Origin: Schistocephalus solidus
Lineage: Eukaryota > Platyhelminthes > Cestoda > Diphyllobothriidea > Diphyllobothriidae
Assembly (NCBI GenBank): GCA_017591395.1
Contig: WEDG01002045.1
Span: 1-64,000, forward strand
Reading direction: 5' to 3'
Length of the DNA: 64,000 nt
Shown in pieces: positions 32,474-42,349 of the stretch. Within the stretch, counting starts at the first letter, position 1, and each line of letters begins with the position of its first letter. Under the pieces are notes generated by a model that worked only from the letters and a program-made list of their open reading frames with translations, had not been told where the DNA came from and made no database searches. The position numbers and the translations under genes were made by a program.

Positions 32474-32533
32474 AAGGCATATGATGTACTGATGATCGGT
32501 AATGACCGTGAAACAGCTGTCTGCGTCTTGCCT
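32474..32533 (+). ncRNA. Hammerhead ribozyme, satellite copy 6
   Basis: Identical core, 232 bp after copy 5; downstream TATATACGG variant. Confidence 0.8.
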
Positions 32534-32705
32534 GTTGCACTCTTAGCAACATATTTGTGCTATATATACGGTATGTGTCCTATGACACAACGTTCGTTTA
32601 TCGCCGGTAGGTAACTGGCGGGCGGACAAATGGGATCGAGTGAGATCCTTACCACATTAGTGAGTGTTACGCACTTGTTTGGTTTGTTTATGTACCTCAC
32701 TGCAC

Positions 32706-32765
32706 AAGGCATATGATGTACTGATGATCGGTAATGACCGTGAAACAGCTGTCTGCGTCTTGCCT
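32706..32765 (+). ncRNA. Hammerhead ribozyme, satellite copy 7
   Basis: Identical core, 232 bp after copy 6; upstream TTTGGTTTG variant. Confidence 0.8.
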
Positions 32766-32937
32766 GTTGCACTCTTAGCAACATATTTGTGCTATATATA
32801 TGGTATGTGTCCTATGACACAACGTTCGTTTATCGCCGGTAGGTAACTGGCGGGCGGACAAATGGGATCGAGTGAGATCCTTACCACATTAGTGAGTGTT
32901 ACGCACTTGTTTGGCTTGTTTATGTACCTCACTGCAC

Positions 32938-32997
32938 AAGGCATATGATGTACTGATGATCGGTAATGACCGTGAAACAGCTGTCTGCGTCTTGCCT
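32938..32997 (+). ncRNA. Hammerhead ribozyme, satellite copy 8
   Basis: Identical core, 232 bp after copy 7; downstream CTCTTTGCAAC variant. Confidence 0.8.
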
Positions 32998-33169
32998 GTT
33001 GCACTCTTTGCAACATATTTGTGCTATATATATGGTATGTGTCCTATGACACAACGTTCGTTTATCGCCGGTAGGTAACTGGCGGGCGGACAAATGGGAT
33101 CGAGTGAGATCCTTACCACATTAGTGAGTGTTACGCACTTGTTTGGCTTGTTTATGTACCTCACTGCAC

Positions 33170-33229
33170 AAGGCATATGATGTACTGATGATCGGTAATG
33201 ACCGTGAAACAGCTGTCTGCGTCTTGCCT
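33170..33229 (+). ncRNA. Hammerhead ribozyme, satellite copy 9
   Basis: Identical core, 232 bp after copy 8. Confidence 0.8.
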
Positions 33230-33401
33230 GTTGCACTCTTAGCAACATATTTGTGCTATATATATGGTATGTGTCCTATGACACAACGTTCGTTTATCGC
33301 CGGTAGGTAACTGGCGGGCGGACAAATGGGATCGAGTGAGATCCTTACCACATTAGTGAGTGTTACGCACTTGTTTTGCTTGTTTATGTACCTCACTGCA
33401 C

Positions 33402-33461
33402 AAGGCATATGATGTACTGATGATCGGTAATGACCGTGAAACAGCTGTCTGCGTCTTGCCT
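33402..33461 (+). ncRNA. Hammerhead ribozyme, satellite copy 10
   Basis: Identical core, 232 bp after copy 9; upstream TTGTTTTGC and downstream TATATACGG variants. Confidence 0.8.
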
Positions 33462-33633
33462 GTTGCACTCTTAGCAACATATTTGTGCTATATATACGGT
33501 ATGTGTCCTATGACACAACGTTCGTTTATCGCCGGTAGGTAACTGGCGGGCGGACAAATGGGATCGAGTGAGATCCTTACCACATTAGTGAGTGTTACGC
33601 ACTTGTTTGGCTTGTTTATGTACCTCACTGCAC

Positions 33634-33693
33634 AAGGCATATGATGTACTGATGATCGGTAATGACCGTGAAACAGCTGTCTGCGTCTTGCCT
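33634..33693 (+). ncRNA. Hammerhead ribozyme, satellite copy 11
   Basis: Identical core, 232 bp after copy 10. The unit after it is incomplete and ends in the TA tract before reaching a twelfth ribozyme. Confidence 0.8.
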
Positions 33694-33842
33694 GTTGCAC
33701 TCTTAGCAACATATTTGTGCTATATATATGGTATATGTCCTATGACACAACGTTCGTTTATCGCCGGTAGGTAACTGGCGGGCGGACAAATGGGATCGAG
33801 TGAGATCCTGACCACATTAGTGAGTGTTACGCACTTGTTTGA

Positions 33843-33843
<1 letters not shown>

Positions 33844-33889
<46 letters not shown>
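33844..33889. repeat. (TA)n microsatellite between satellite and Penelope-like element
   Basis: Uninterrupted TA run that replaces the rest of a satellite unit after ACTTGTTTGAC and ends exactly where the Penelope terminal repeat (GAGAAGAAAAGGCG) begins. Confidence 0.97.
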
Positions 33890-33893
<4 letters not shown>

Positions 33894-34035
33894 AGAAAAG
33901 GCGATCTCAGGGACTATAGGTGTATTGCCGACGTTTGAAAAGCATACAAGCTTCCATCGTCGGAGGTGAGTATCGTACCGCGTCTCACAGTATTTATAGG
34001 GGGTGATAGCCAGTTTGTAACACAAGGTTGATTGT
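33890..34035 (-). repeat. Penelope-like terminal repeat, 3' copy
   Basis: Similar to 35505-35640: GAGAAGAA-AGGCGAT, ACGTTT..AA, CATCGTCGGAGGT, GTACCGCG, CTCACAGTATTTATAGG. The minus strand contains a decayed hammerhead core (33963-33930): CCGACGA, a stem II-like GAAGC..GCTTT hairpin, and CAAACGTC in place of GAAACGTC. Confidence 0.75.
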
Positions 34036-34177
34036 ACGGGTTTACCTTAACAGTGTGCACTATAGGAGGACGGGGTGGGGGAGTCCTTAATTGGCTTTGG
34101 CGTTCTTTGCCAGCATACACACAGGAATCATCTCTGTAGCCACCGGGGTGAAGAAGGGGTGGAGGAGGAAATTGCTG

Positions 34178-34902
34178 TCAGTTGACATGTCTCTCGTTGA
34201 GGGCGGTGGCCATTGTCTGGGTCCGCATTGACCTTAATTGGCGCCCTAGGTCGATAGTCATGTTTGTGTCCTGAGTGCATGTCTCCTCGTCTGTCGGGGT
34301 AGTAATTGATGCGGCGGCACTCATGACTGCGCCTTCGTCGGCCCCGAATTGTGGCGTGGTTAGGTGCATATCCATCCTAGGTTCTCCCGCGGTGGAATTC
34401 ACGTTTGGCCTAATTCCGTGTTTGCTCTTACGTTCGATGAGCTGCGCCCGGAGGGCCTGGTAGGCTGCCGGAAGGGCGACACAACGGTTGATCGACGTAG
34501 GCTCCGTGTGCCAGGCTCTAATTGTTTCCCTGGTTACGCGGTCATTTCCTCGAACCAGGATTGCGGCATTTTGGAAGGCGAACGTGTGCCCAGAGTTTGC
34601 ACAGTGTTCCGCCACCAGGGACAATGGGTCCATTCTCCTCACTGCCCGCACGTGTTCGGTAACACGGGTCTGCAACCGCTTCCCTGTCTCTCCGACGTAG
34701 TTAACTTCACAAGAGTCACATTGGATCCGGTAGATGATGTTTGACGTCTCACCTCGTGGAAGGGGGGCTTTCGGTCTCATAACTAGATTCCGAATGGTTG
34801 AATCCGGTTGATGGGCGATTCCGATCCCCAACGGTCTGAGGAGGCGGGAAACTGCCTCAGAGACGCCGTCAATGTATGGCAGTGCACGCCAGACTTTTGG
34901 TT
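34178..34902 (-). pseudogene. Penelope-like GIY-YIG endonuclease fragment
   Basis: The open frame on the minus strand runs up to 35005, but element-derived protein begins at about 34902 (PKVWRALPYIDGVSEAVSRL). The GIY-YIG domain is at roughly 34741-34490: IIYRIQC..C (zinc-binding Cys pair), YVGETG, then RLQTRVTEH with the expected Arg and nearby Glu/His, and EHC..SGHTF with two His. In Penelope-like elements this domain nicks target DNA so that the linked reverse transcriptase can prime. The reverse transcriptase is absent here; this C-terminal part is uninterrupted, suggesting a fairly recent copy. The first 34 residues of the frame come from the inverted fragment. Confidence 0.82.
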
Positions 34903-34991
34903 TCATCGAGCGCAGCAGGCTGGCCAAACCAAGACAAAATCTGGTAACAGAACAGCCAAAAGTCTGGCGTGCACTGCCATACATTGACGGC
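34865..34991. repeat. Perfect 36-bp inverted repeat at the Penelope inversion point
   Basis: 34865-34900 is the exact reverse complement of 34956-34991, and pairing extends about 10 bp further with one mismatch. Both arms encode PKVWRALPYIDG on opposite strands, so this is a head-to-head junction of two Penelope pieces, with 55 bp between the arms. Confidence 0.92.
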
Positions 34992-34998
34992 ATCTCTG
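34906..34998 (+). pseudogene. Inverted Penelope-like coding fragment
   Basis: Plus strand encodes RSRLAKPRQNLVTEQPKVWR and ALPYIDGISE, the same junction peptide as the minus-strand copy. Similarity to the element is lost after about 34998. Confidence 0.65.
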
Positions 34999-35487
34999 AG
35001 CACAAATCATCAAATGGAATGGCCTCTAAGAATTCCCGGCCTCTCTTCGATGGACAGAAGCCAACAATGTGAGTTTTTACCCAGTTTCTTGTTTATGTAC
35101 GGCAACTTGAGACAGGTGCTCTCGTCTCTTTACAGCCAACTGATGTTTGCGTAGGCGTGTAGAGACCGATTTGCTTTGAGCAGTATGCAACATGTTATAT
35201 ATTAGTCCATAACCGATTTGCGGGTTGCTTTTCGCGGACTTCATACTTCGCGGGTTTTTCTCTTAGGAAATTTTTACGGGTTTTCGATATTTTTGAAATT
35301 TTTTTGAAATTTTTATTATTGTTTTTGTTTATTTAATTGTGAAAAGTACCGTATATAAGAGCATAGAAAGTGCTTGTATGAACGCTGGAAGGATTAATAA
35401 GGCTTATAATAGTGGGTGAAGGATTTCGCAAGCTTGCAAATTTATAAACATGTAACGTATAAATGACGACAATGGTATTAAGCTTTA

Positions 35488-35505
35488 TTATATATATATA
35501 TATAT
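35488..35505. repeat. Short (TA)n tract
   Basis: TA run immediately before the second Penelope terminal repeat. Confidence 0.85.
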
Positions 35506-35640
35506 GAGAAGAAGAGGCGATCACGGGAACCATGGTTTTATTGTCCTGACGTTTCAAAATCAAACAGGATTTCATCGTCGGAGGTAAATATTGTACCGCG
35601 CCTCACAGTATTTATAGGTGGTTACATTTCGGCTAATACG
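35505..35640 (-). repeat. Penelope-like terminal repeat, 5' copy, with hammerhead-like core
   Basis: Partner of 33890-34035. On the minus strand the core at 35581-35548 reads CCGACGA, a 6-bp stem II hairpin GAAATC-CTGTTT-GATTTT, then GAAACGTC. GAAA and the GTC cleavage site are intact; the core has C instead of T at the second position (CCGACGA for CTGACGA), which probably disables it. The stem III is only AC/GT, the minimal form described for Penelope-associated hammerheads. Confidence 0.65.
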
Positions 35641-35665
35641 GGATTACTAAGGTTTTTGAATTCGC

Positions 35666-35666
<1 letters not shown>

Positions 35667-35705
<39 letters not shown>

Positions 35706-35719
35706 AATATATATATATG
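35667..35719. repeat. (TA)n microsatellite
   Basis: TA run with one GGAA interruption near 35703. Confidence 0.95.
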
Positions 35720-36168
35720 TGAAATTTCTTTACTGTCTGGCCAATTACTGTGACATGACCAACAAGCGACTATGATAATGCATGCGTTAAAACACTAGTC
35801 ATAAAGCAAAAAGATGTATAATCTCATGCAGACATGCACATGCATAAGCACAGCGTCGAAAATAGTCAACAGTGTAGTTTCTGCATTGCACATGAAGGTG
35901 GTTTGACCGAAAGCGAAGTGGAGAGAAAGGTAATCTTGTCCTGGCAATGGGATGCCAAATTGATCAACCGTAGGATGCCGTCGGAAACCACATAGGCAAG
36001 AAGATAGGGCTAATGAGAAAACAGCCAAGGGAACCTATCTGGAGTGGGTAACAAAGCCATATTTTAACTATGTATTTCTTATTTTAACTATGCCGATGAT
36101 GAGCACAAGCACGAGGGTGAAACAACAGATGATGCTTTAACCAGCCTCTACAGAGATTGCCATATATA
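35720..36168. other. No gene recognised
   Basis: Short open frames on the minus strand without domains. Confidence 0.4.
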
Positions 36169-36311
36169 CATAGGTGGTGCCACTCTTTGACTAGAGAGGG
36201 CTGGAAAAACGTCGTAGGTGGGAGGCAGATCAAAATGCCGACAGAAAGTTTTTCTCGGTGTTCTAGATCCGGGTTAACCGTTGGCCCCTGTAACCAAAAG
36301 AGACCATTTTG
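36169..36311 (+). repeat. Direct repeat, left copy (143 bp)
   Basis: Nearly identical to 36961-37105, from CATAGGTGGTGCCA to GAGACCATTTTG, with only a few differences. The two copies are 792 bp apart. Ends do not follow the TG...CA rule, so this is not a clear LTR pair. Confidence 0.9.
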
Positions 36312-36960
36312 ACAGAGGAATTTTACCGTACTCTGGACAGGGATGCTTGATAAAATCCCAGATACCGCTGCGGCTGCTGCAATATGCAGCACTGAAGAGT
36401 TCAGCACATTAGTGGGTCTCTATTGTTCTCTTTGCTGTTGCTGGTAGATGATTAGTCAAGGCAATAATTTGAGAAGTTATTAACGGCAGGACATTAATTA
36501 AAGCGAACAGGACATTGTATTTTAAGATCAGACCCGAAAATAATGTTGGCTATTTTGTGGTTATTTGAATTTTGCGTGGTCTCTGAACGTTACCACTGTG
36601 ATATTTAAGGAAATACTATACTAGTAGTAAAAGCAGGAGGCTTCGAAAAGTTCATGAGTGTCCAATTTCAATTAGGGGTCAGTAACATAACCAGCCGAGT
36701 GTTCAGCTCCAACTTCATCATGTTGCACAGTCTATTTGGTAGTCAACCTAAAAAAAGCCTTTTAGTTCAATAAGTCAACTGGATTTATAAATCTACAGAG
36801 AGCAGCCGCCATCTTTCTATAGAATAAAGAAGAATCGACGAGCACAGGTTGTTAGTGAAACCTGGAGCCGGAAATTTATTGTATGCATAATGATCGTTTA
36901 ACTCGCGTGTGTTGTCAATTCTCGCGGAAACGCACGGACAGTAAAGAGGAAGAAAATAAA
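36312..36960. other. Sequence between the direct repeats
   Basis: No recognisable coding domain and no obvious primer-binding site next to either repeat. CAGCCGCCATCTTTCTATAG near 36805 recalls the DR2 family weakly. Confidence 0.4.
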
Positions 36961-37105
36961 CATAGGTGGTGCCAGTCTTTGACTAGAGAGGGCTGGAGAA
37001 AAACTTCGTAGGTGGGAGGCAGATCAAAATGCCGACAGAGAGTTTTTCTCGGTGTTCTAGATCCGGGTTAACCGTTGGCCCCTGTAACCAAAAGAGACCA
37101 TTTTG
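36961..37105 (+). repeat. Direct repeat, right copy (145 bp)
   Basis: Partner of 36169-36311. It carries a two-base length difference around GGAGAAAAACTTCG. Confidence 0.9.
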
Positions 37106-38369
37106 CTTGTCCACTTAATGCCAGCAGCGAGAAATGAAACAAATAATAAACCTTGGACTCCTAAGTCATTGTGTTCGCATTCGAGACTGGAGATTTTTTC
37201 CGTCTAAACTTTGAAAATACAATCATTAGGCTGCTGCCTGACCCTCAGTACTGCTTTCATCTGCACTATCATTGTGTACTTGGTCGATTCTGGTCGGTGG
37301 GCTGTAGTAAAAATGACATAGGATGGGTTTGCCATTTGTCGACTGGCAATAGTTTTAACATAGAGTGCCAGATTTTCTAGGGAATCGCCCTTTCGTTTTG
37401 CTTTGTGTGAATGCCGAGGAACCTGTTAAGGCAGGTTTACGTGTAGCAGGTTCTTGTGAATTAGTTTCAGTAAATTTTCAATTGTTGGAGGAGCATAACA
37501 TTATTTCTTTTTTGCATTGTCAGGCGACTGTGCAACATCTTGTTCTTTGCTTAGTTGAACCGATAAAATGCTTTCGGATATAAATGACCACTGAATTAAG
37601 ATCGAAATATGGATCGGCACCGTGCGCTATTGCGCAGAAACATGCTCAACATAATATTGAATTTGGATAGGCAACTTTCTATTTACCTATTTCAACTACA
37701 TTCGAATAATTATATCTTCTTAATTTTTTGAATTTTTCCATTTGACTCTGACTGTTGTATAATTTTCATCGTATTTCCCAAGCATGATGCAATTAACCTT
37801 TCTTCGCTATACTTTCTTAAAGGTAAGAGTACTTTTACATTATTATTTCTTTTGATTTCTAAAAATATGAATAAATGCTAGTTCTTTTCATTCTCAGTTG
37901 CGGTTTTAAGACCAGAATGTAAATAAGTCTTTTAATAAGTACAATCTAACTCTTAAGGTAAACGGTCGTTTTTTCATAGGCAGTGCCTGTTAACCTCACC
38001 TGTTAAATCGAAATAAACTGACTTTTAGCTGAAAAACAGATTCCTGGTGTAAATCGATCGTTGCAGTAGATTTTGAGCACGTTGACATGTGGGATATAAA
38101 ATGCCCCAATGCCCCTATCGAAGGATCATGTTGAAATTACGCGTGACTTAGTTTGAAAGAATCTCTGAAATGAAGCCTTTCGAACCTCTCCAGGGAACGA
38201 TGAGTTAATATGTACAATCTTAAAAACATAAAGGGGCAGTGGACACTACTTAGACAAGAGTTCATTGCTCTGGGAGATGTCCACTGAAAACCTGTCATAC
38301 ATTTTATGATAAATAGATGGTCAGTGTGGTCCCAATGGTACTTCATTGGGAGTATCCCCACGTGATCTC
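37106..38369. other. No gene recognised
   Basis: Open frames at 37171-37380 and 37365-37583 have no recognised domain. Confidence 0.4.
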
Positions 38370-38795
38370 TATTACAGTAAACTAAAAGCCATGGCCAAGA
38401 AGGTTTCCAACTGACGGGGTAACTCGAATTGTGCAGTCAGCACAGCGTGTGTTTGTGCGGAGTGGCTGACTGGCTGACTGAGCGTCAGGCTGCAATACCT
38501 CCTTCTTAACGTGGTCTTTATGGCACTCCGACCCCGTGTGATCCAACCCAGGTGTGGCAACGCGCTTAGGGACGGGTTCGGTGGCACCAACCACGTGCAC
38601 CCTCTCTCCCCTTGATCTTCTTGATTTGTTCATGATACGGGGCCCAGGCAGGAGGGAGGGGGAAGTGTGCGGTAGATGCAGTGCAAGTCTATTCTAACTA
38701 TATTGTAATCATTGTGCAAGCCAAAGTCACTGTGCCCCCTTGCCGTGCAGCACACGCTAGATCTCGTCGGAAACCGACGGTTGAACTGTCTGCAA
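38370..38795 (+). mobile_element. DR1 dispersed retroposon, copy 3 (diverged)
   Basis: The second half (38600-38790: CTTGATCTTCTTGAT, GTGCGGTAGATGCAGTGCAA, GACGGTTGAACTGTC) aligns with the other copies, and the first half aligns with 42350-42400 (CCAACTGACGGG). Polarity is the same as in copy 2. Confidence 0.6.
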
Positions 38796-41001
38796 ATCAG
38801 TTCCAAAGCCTGATTTAAGCTTAGATTTATTCCCGTAAATTATATGTATCAGTTCGTACCTCATAAGACTAGCCATAATGTGAGCTGTGCTGGCTTCCTT
38901 TTGCAAGGTTTTCGTGTGAATTTCCTCATTTAGAACTAGTGGTGCCTCGTTATTTTGCCGAATGTTTTCCTGTAAGCCATATCTATACGTCAAATCTACG
39001 ATCGCCAAATTTTAAGACTGCGAATATTAATCTTCGAAACAGACGTCTGGTCTTCTGGATGATACTTACGGTTGGTAGATGGTGGCCCACTTTACCAGAT
39101 TTCACTCTGAAAGTAAATGAAGAGTCATCTTTCACCTTCCATTACACTTTCAACTAGCTTTTACGGAAATGAAAATCGTGACGCTTATGTCTGCCGATTA
39201 AATGGTTGACCTTGTCCGACCATTTGTTTGAGCAATACAGCCTAAACCTTCAATCATTTTTAAACCAATCACTGAGCTTTCTATGCCAATATCGGCTGCG
39301 TCTTTTCCCACCAATGGGTGCAATTCACGAGTCCTTTAATACTTTAGAACGGGACTTTTTAAAGCAAAGATAACTAGATTGCATGAAGTATTTTCGAAGT
39401 GTTTTGACTCTATGAGCAAGGACAACTGGGAATCCTCTATCACTCAGAATTTTTGATCTATTCTTAATGAGTCTAGATATGTACTAAAGTTTTCTAAAAC
39501 AACTTCATCAAAGTGTCCTCATTTTCAAAAGTTTAATTTAAATCCCGACAAATTAACTCAAATTGTGGTAAAATTCGTACCTTGAATACTTTTTGGCGGC
39601 AGAAAAGTGCTATGATTTCCCTTTAAAGTGCGAGCTAGCCTGAGTTACTGTAGAAAAAATGAACATTAATACTTCCAGTGTGCAGTGTATTATTTTATAT
39701 GTAAAATTAATGTAAAAGTACTTAAAACTTCTGAAATTAACTAAATTTTAGTTTCTTATTTCACTCGTCAATAGAACCACGTTTACCTGAATCAAAATGG
39801 TTTTGATATTAAAAAGATAAACCACACTAATAACATCTAAAGGTGATCGGAATCTTTTAGTCCAATTTCTGAATTATAATTTTAACTTGTGTCAAAAATT
39901 TCAGCCTTAATCAAGTAGCTTGGTAGATTTTGCATTAGTCAATTCTTTGCATTTTAAATAATATCTGGGTATTCAAGCCTTTAAATAACGTATGATTTGG
40001 CTTTTTGAACTAACGTTATTAGCATGCAAATATTGAAAAGAAGCAAGCAATTTTCAATTTATATACACGCTCAAACCGGTCATTACAGAAAGACTACTGA
40101 AAAACTAGAATATAAAACCAACCTCGGATAGCGTTTTCAAACTTAAAGCGGCTCCCAAAAATTGTCCGCAAATAAAGTCACGAGTGAGAGCACAGTCGCA
40201 AAAGAAAATAAATTTCAGCTCAAAGGGATAAAAACCTAACGCTGAAGTTACTTCCATGGCTGGCTGACTTCTCGCTTCACACAAGGTCTTGGTTTTCTTC
40301 TCGCCGTAAATGGCCTTTGCGGCTTCACGATTTCAGCGGCTTGTTTGTGCCGCCCCGGAGCTTTTCTTCATCAGTTCAACCTTAGGGAGGCAATCTTTGC
40401 GAAAACGTAGAAGTTTTTGGGCAGAATTTTATCATTTTTAACATTTGAATATGCAGTTACGTACACTGGAAACGCGTATCAGTTTTCAACTGCAGGGGTT
40501 TTTCGGTGCGTGTCTTTCCGCCTTAAGTATTAATTTGAAAAATAAATCACTAATCAAGACTTAGTTAAGTTATGTTGCAAAATTGATTATCATGCGGTAT
40601 AATCCAACGATATTTCGTAGGCGTTATTGTATAGAGGAATGTGGGACTTTTCTTAAGCACAAAGTATACAGATTGTAGAGTGAAAAGTTTAAAAGCAAAT
40701 ATATCGACAAGTCGGGTTCAAAATTGTTCGGAAATTCGAAACATCTTAATGTACTATTCCTTTGTGTAGAAAAATTTTAAAAAAGCGATGGAAGAGAGGA
40801 TATTTTGTGCAGGTTTTCCTTAGAATTTGGTTCAATTTATAAATAGATTGAACAGCAAAGACAAACGGCATACTACTTAAGTAGTCTTTTTCCCACGTGC
40901 AATTTTGGTCAGCAGTTGAATAATTTGCTAAAACTAAGAGTCTGGCGTATGTGAAATATTAAGGGTTTAGAGCGCTAATTGTACTAAAGGCTTTCCTTTG
41001 C
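38796..41001. other. No gene recognised
   Basis: Very AT-rich with no long open frames. I see neither genes nor known repeats. Confidence 0.45.
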
Positions 41002-41062
41002 TAGCGTGAATTCGAATCACACCGATACTGCCGAGTTTTTCACAAGTGGGTCGTATGAATAG
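41002..41062 (+). repeat. Second SINE-like family, fragment 1
   Basis: Contains a box B-like GAATTCGAATCACACC followed by GCCGAGTTTTTCACAAGTGG, which recurs at 41305-41325 behind a tRNA-like head. Confidence 0.45.
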
Positions 41063-41244
41063 ATCAATATCTGTGATCCCCCCACTTATCAATTGTACCA
41101 ATTGGTCATCTGGTGGATTCTAAATTGATTGCTTAGGAAACAATAGCTTGGGCAGTCAGCTTACTGCATCAGTTATTGTAGATTTCATACGTTTAAGTTG
41201 GCTGGGCGAATAACTTGACCCAAGTTTGATTAAACTCATTGTCT

Positions 41245-41335
41245 CCCGGTGGGAGCCCGTAGCTCAGTTGGCTGGAGTGTTATGGGCTCGAATCCCACCA
41301 AGGCCGCCGAGTTTTTCACAAGTGGATCAAATGAA
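41245..41335 (+). mobile_element. Second tRNA-derived SINE-like copy with deleted anticodon arm
   Basis: GGGAGCCCGTAGCTCAGTTGGCTGGAGTG-type D-arm sequence with box A (TAGCTCAGTTGG) joins directly to GTTATGGGCTCGAATCCCACC, a T-arm with box B. The anticodon arm is missing, so it is not a functional tRNA. The 3' body GCCGAGTTTTTCACAAGTGG matches fragment 1. The head differs from the tRNA-Arg-headed family. Confidence 0.5.
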
Positions 41336-41579
41336 GGAAATATTATAGGATTAAAATATATGCTAATCAGTATAAGAACTCCATTTATGTCAACTTTCCG
41401 AAACGGTTACTAACTGTATTCGGTAGAGGACATAACAGCTACTGTATATTTAAATTCTTTTCTGAAGTAAAGGTAATAAGCCGATCAGAAGGTGTTTGAA
41501 GTAGTGTTAGGATTCCCATAATTTCTCGAAATAAATACCTTTGCGATCCATTGTAAAATCCAAATTGATAAAAATTACT
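41336..41579. other. No gene recognised
   Basis: AT-rich spacer. Confidence 0.35.
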
Positions 41580-41912
41580 AATATGGTCCCTCCACACCAG
41601 GACATCAGAATAGTTACCGTCCGCAATACAAGTGGCATTGCAAAAAATGCTGGGGCGATTTAAGTAAGTTTGAAGTTAAATTTTAGGGCTGGGTGTAAAG
41701 TTAGTTTTAAATAGAGGGTTAAAATAGGTTAATATTCAAGGTTATGGTTCGGTTTAGTGTCATGTTTAGGAATAAGGTAAAGTTTACTATAAACTAAAGG
41801 ATAAGTTTTAAGATTGGTCTAGAGTTAACGTTTACGTGAGGACAAATTTTAGGGTTTGGACACAGAAATATTAACCCGTGCTGGAATTATGTACGGGACC
41901 ACCTTTAATACT
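41580..41912. mobile_element. MITE-like element with telomere-like interior, second copy
   Basis: The ends are weak inverted repeats (ATGGTCCCTCCACACC versus the reverse complement of the GGGACCACCTTTAATA end). The interior has degenerate TTAGGG-like words (TTTTAGGGCTGGG, GAGGGTTAAAATAGG, TTTTAGGGTTTGG). Resembles the element at 4421-4770 in reversed orientation. Confidence 0.42.
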
Positions 41913-42349
41913 TGGGCAGGTTGTTCTTATTTCCATGATCTTATTTGTGGGCCATATAAGTAATCCGTACCCCCAAGTCCGCAAACCGCTTTAGCCAACG
42001 CCCTCGTTTCCCAGGCCTGCGCAGGGAATCGGGTATGTGAAGAAATCTTCAAGCTTCACCGAAGCTTCCCCAACCTATGGTGTTGGTTGCGGTCGCAGTT
42101 GGCCAAAAATATTATGCCATAATTGTGAACAATCTCGCCACTGAAATGTCTCATTACAAACATCGTTGGGCGGTGCGATTTTGGAGGCGCCTTTTTGTGT
42201 CTTTCTTGCGCAAGCGAAGCTGCCTTTTTTGACAGGTGCTTCAACTGGGGCTGCTGTCGTCAGTGCCGTTACAAGAGACAGCGATATCGACAGTACTCAG
42301 CGCATATACATAATCTGGCGCGATTGAATTTCTTACGGTGCGCTGGAAG
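41913..42349. other. No gene recognised
   Basis: No supported feature. Confidence 0.35.

Larger units (their letters stand above)
31156..33843 (+). repeat. 232-bp hammerhead satellite array, 11 ribozyme copies
   Basis: Tandem units of 232-234 bp. The CTGATGA of successive units begins at 31323, 31557, 31790, 32023, 32257, 32489, 32721, 32953, 33185, 33417 and 33649. Copies are nearly identical and differ mainly in a run after ACTTGTTTGGC and in single bases. Each holds a complete type I hammerhead ribozyme motif. Open frames of 60-74 residues repeat with the unit and are by-products. The left edge is a 54-bp inverted piece of a unit, and the right edge breaks into a TA tract next to the Penelope-like element. 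Transcription and processing would give 232-nt monomers, as with other hammerhead satellites; this is inference. Confidence 0.9.
33890..35640 (-). mobile_element. Penelope-like element, rearranged
   Basis: Both ends carry related terminal sequences in the same orientation (33890-34035 and 35505-35640), as expected for the pseudo-LTRs of Penelope-like elements. Between them is a coding remnant with a GIY-YIG endonuclease domain on the minus strand, and a short oppositely oriented piece of the same element (34906-34998). The reverse transcriptase domain is missing, so this copy is 5'-truncated and rearranged. Each terminus is preceded by a TA tract. Confidence 0.8.

Noticed and set aside
31204..33774. 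Repeated open frames of 60-74 residues on both strands
   Set aside because: They recur exactly with the 232-bp unit on both strands and reflect the satellite, whose better explanation is the ribozyme.
31156..33843. CRISPR-like array
   Set aside because: The repeats are contiguous 232-bp units with no spacers, in a eukaryotic context.
34903..35005. N-terminal part of the GIY-YIG open frame as real protein
   Set aside because: These residues are the antisense of the inverted Penelope fragment, an artefact of the head-to-head junction.
36169..37105. LTR retrotransposon with 143-bp LTRs
   Set aside because: No TG...CA ends, primer site, polypurine tract or coding domain were visible; kept only as direct repeats.
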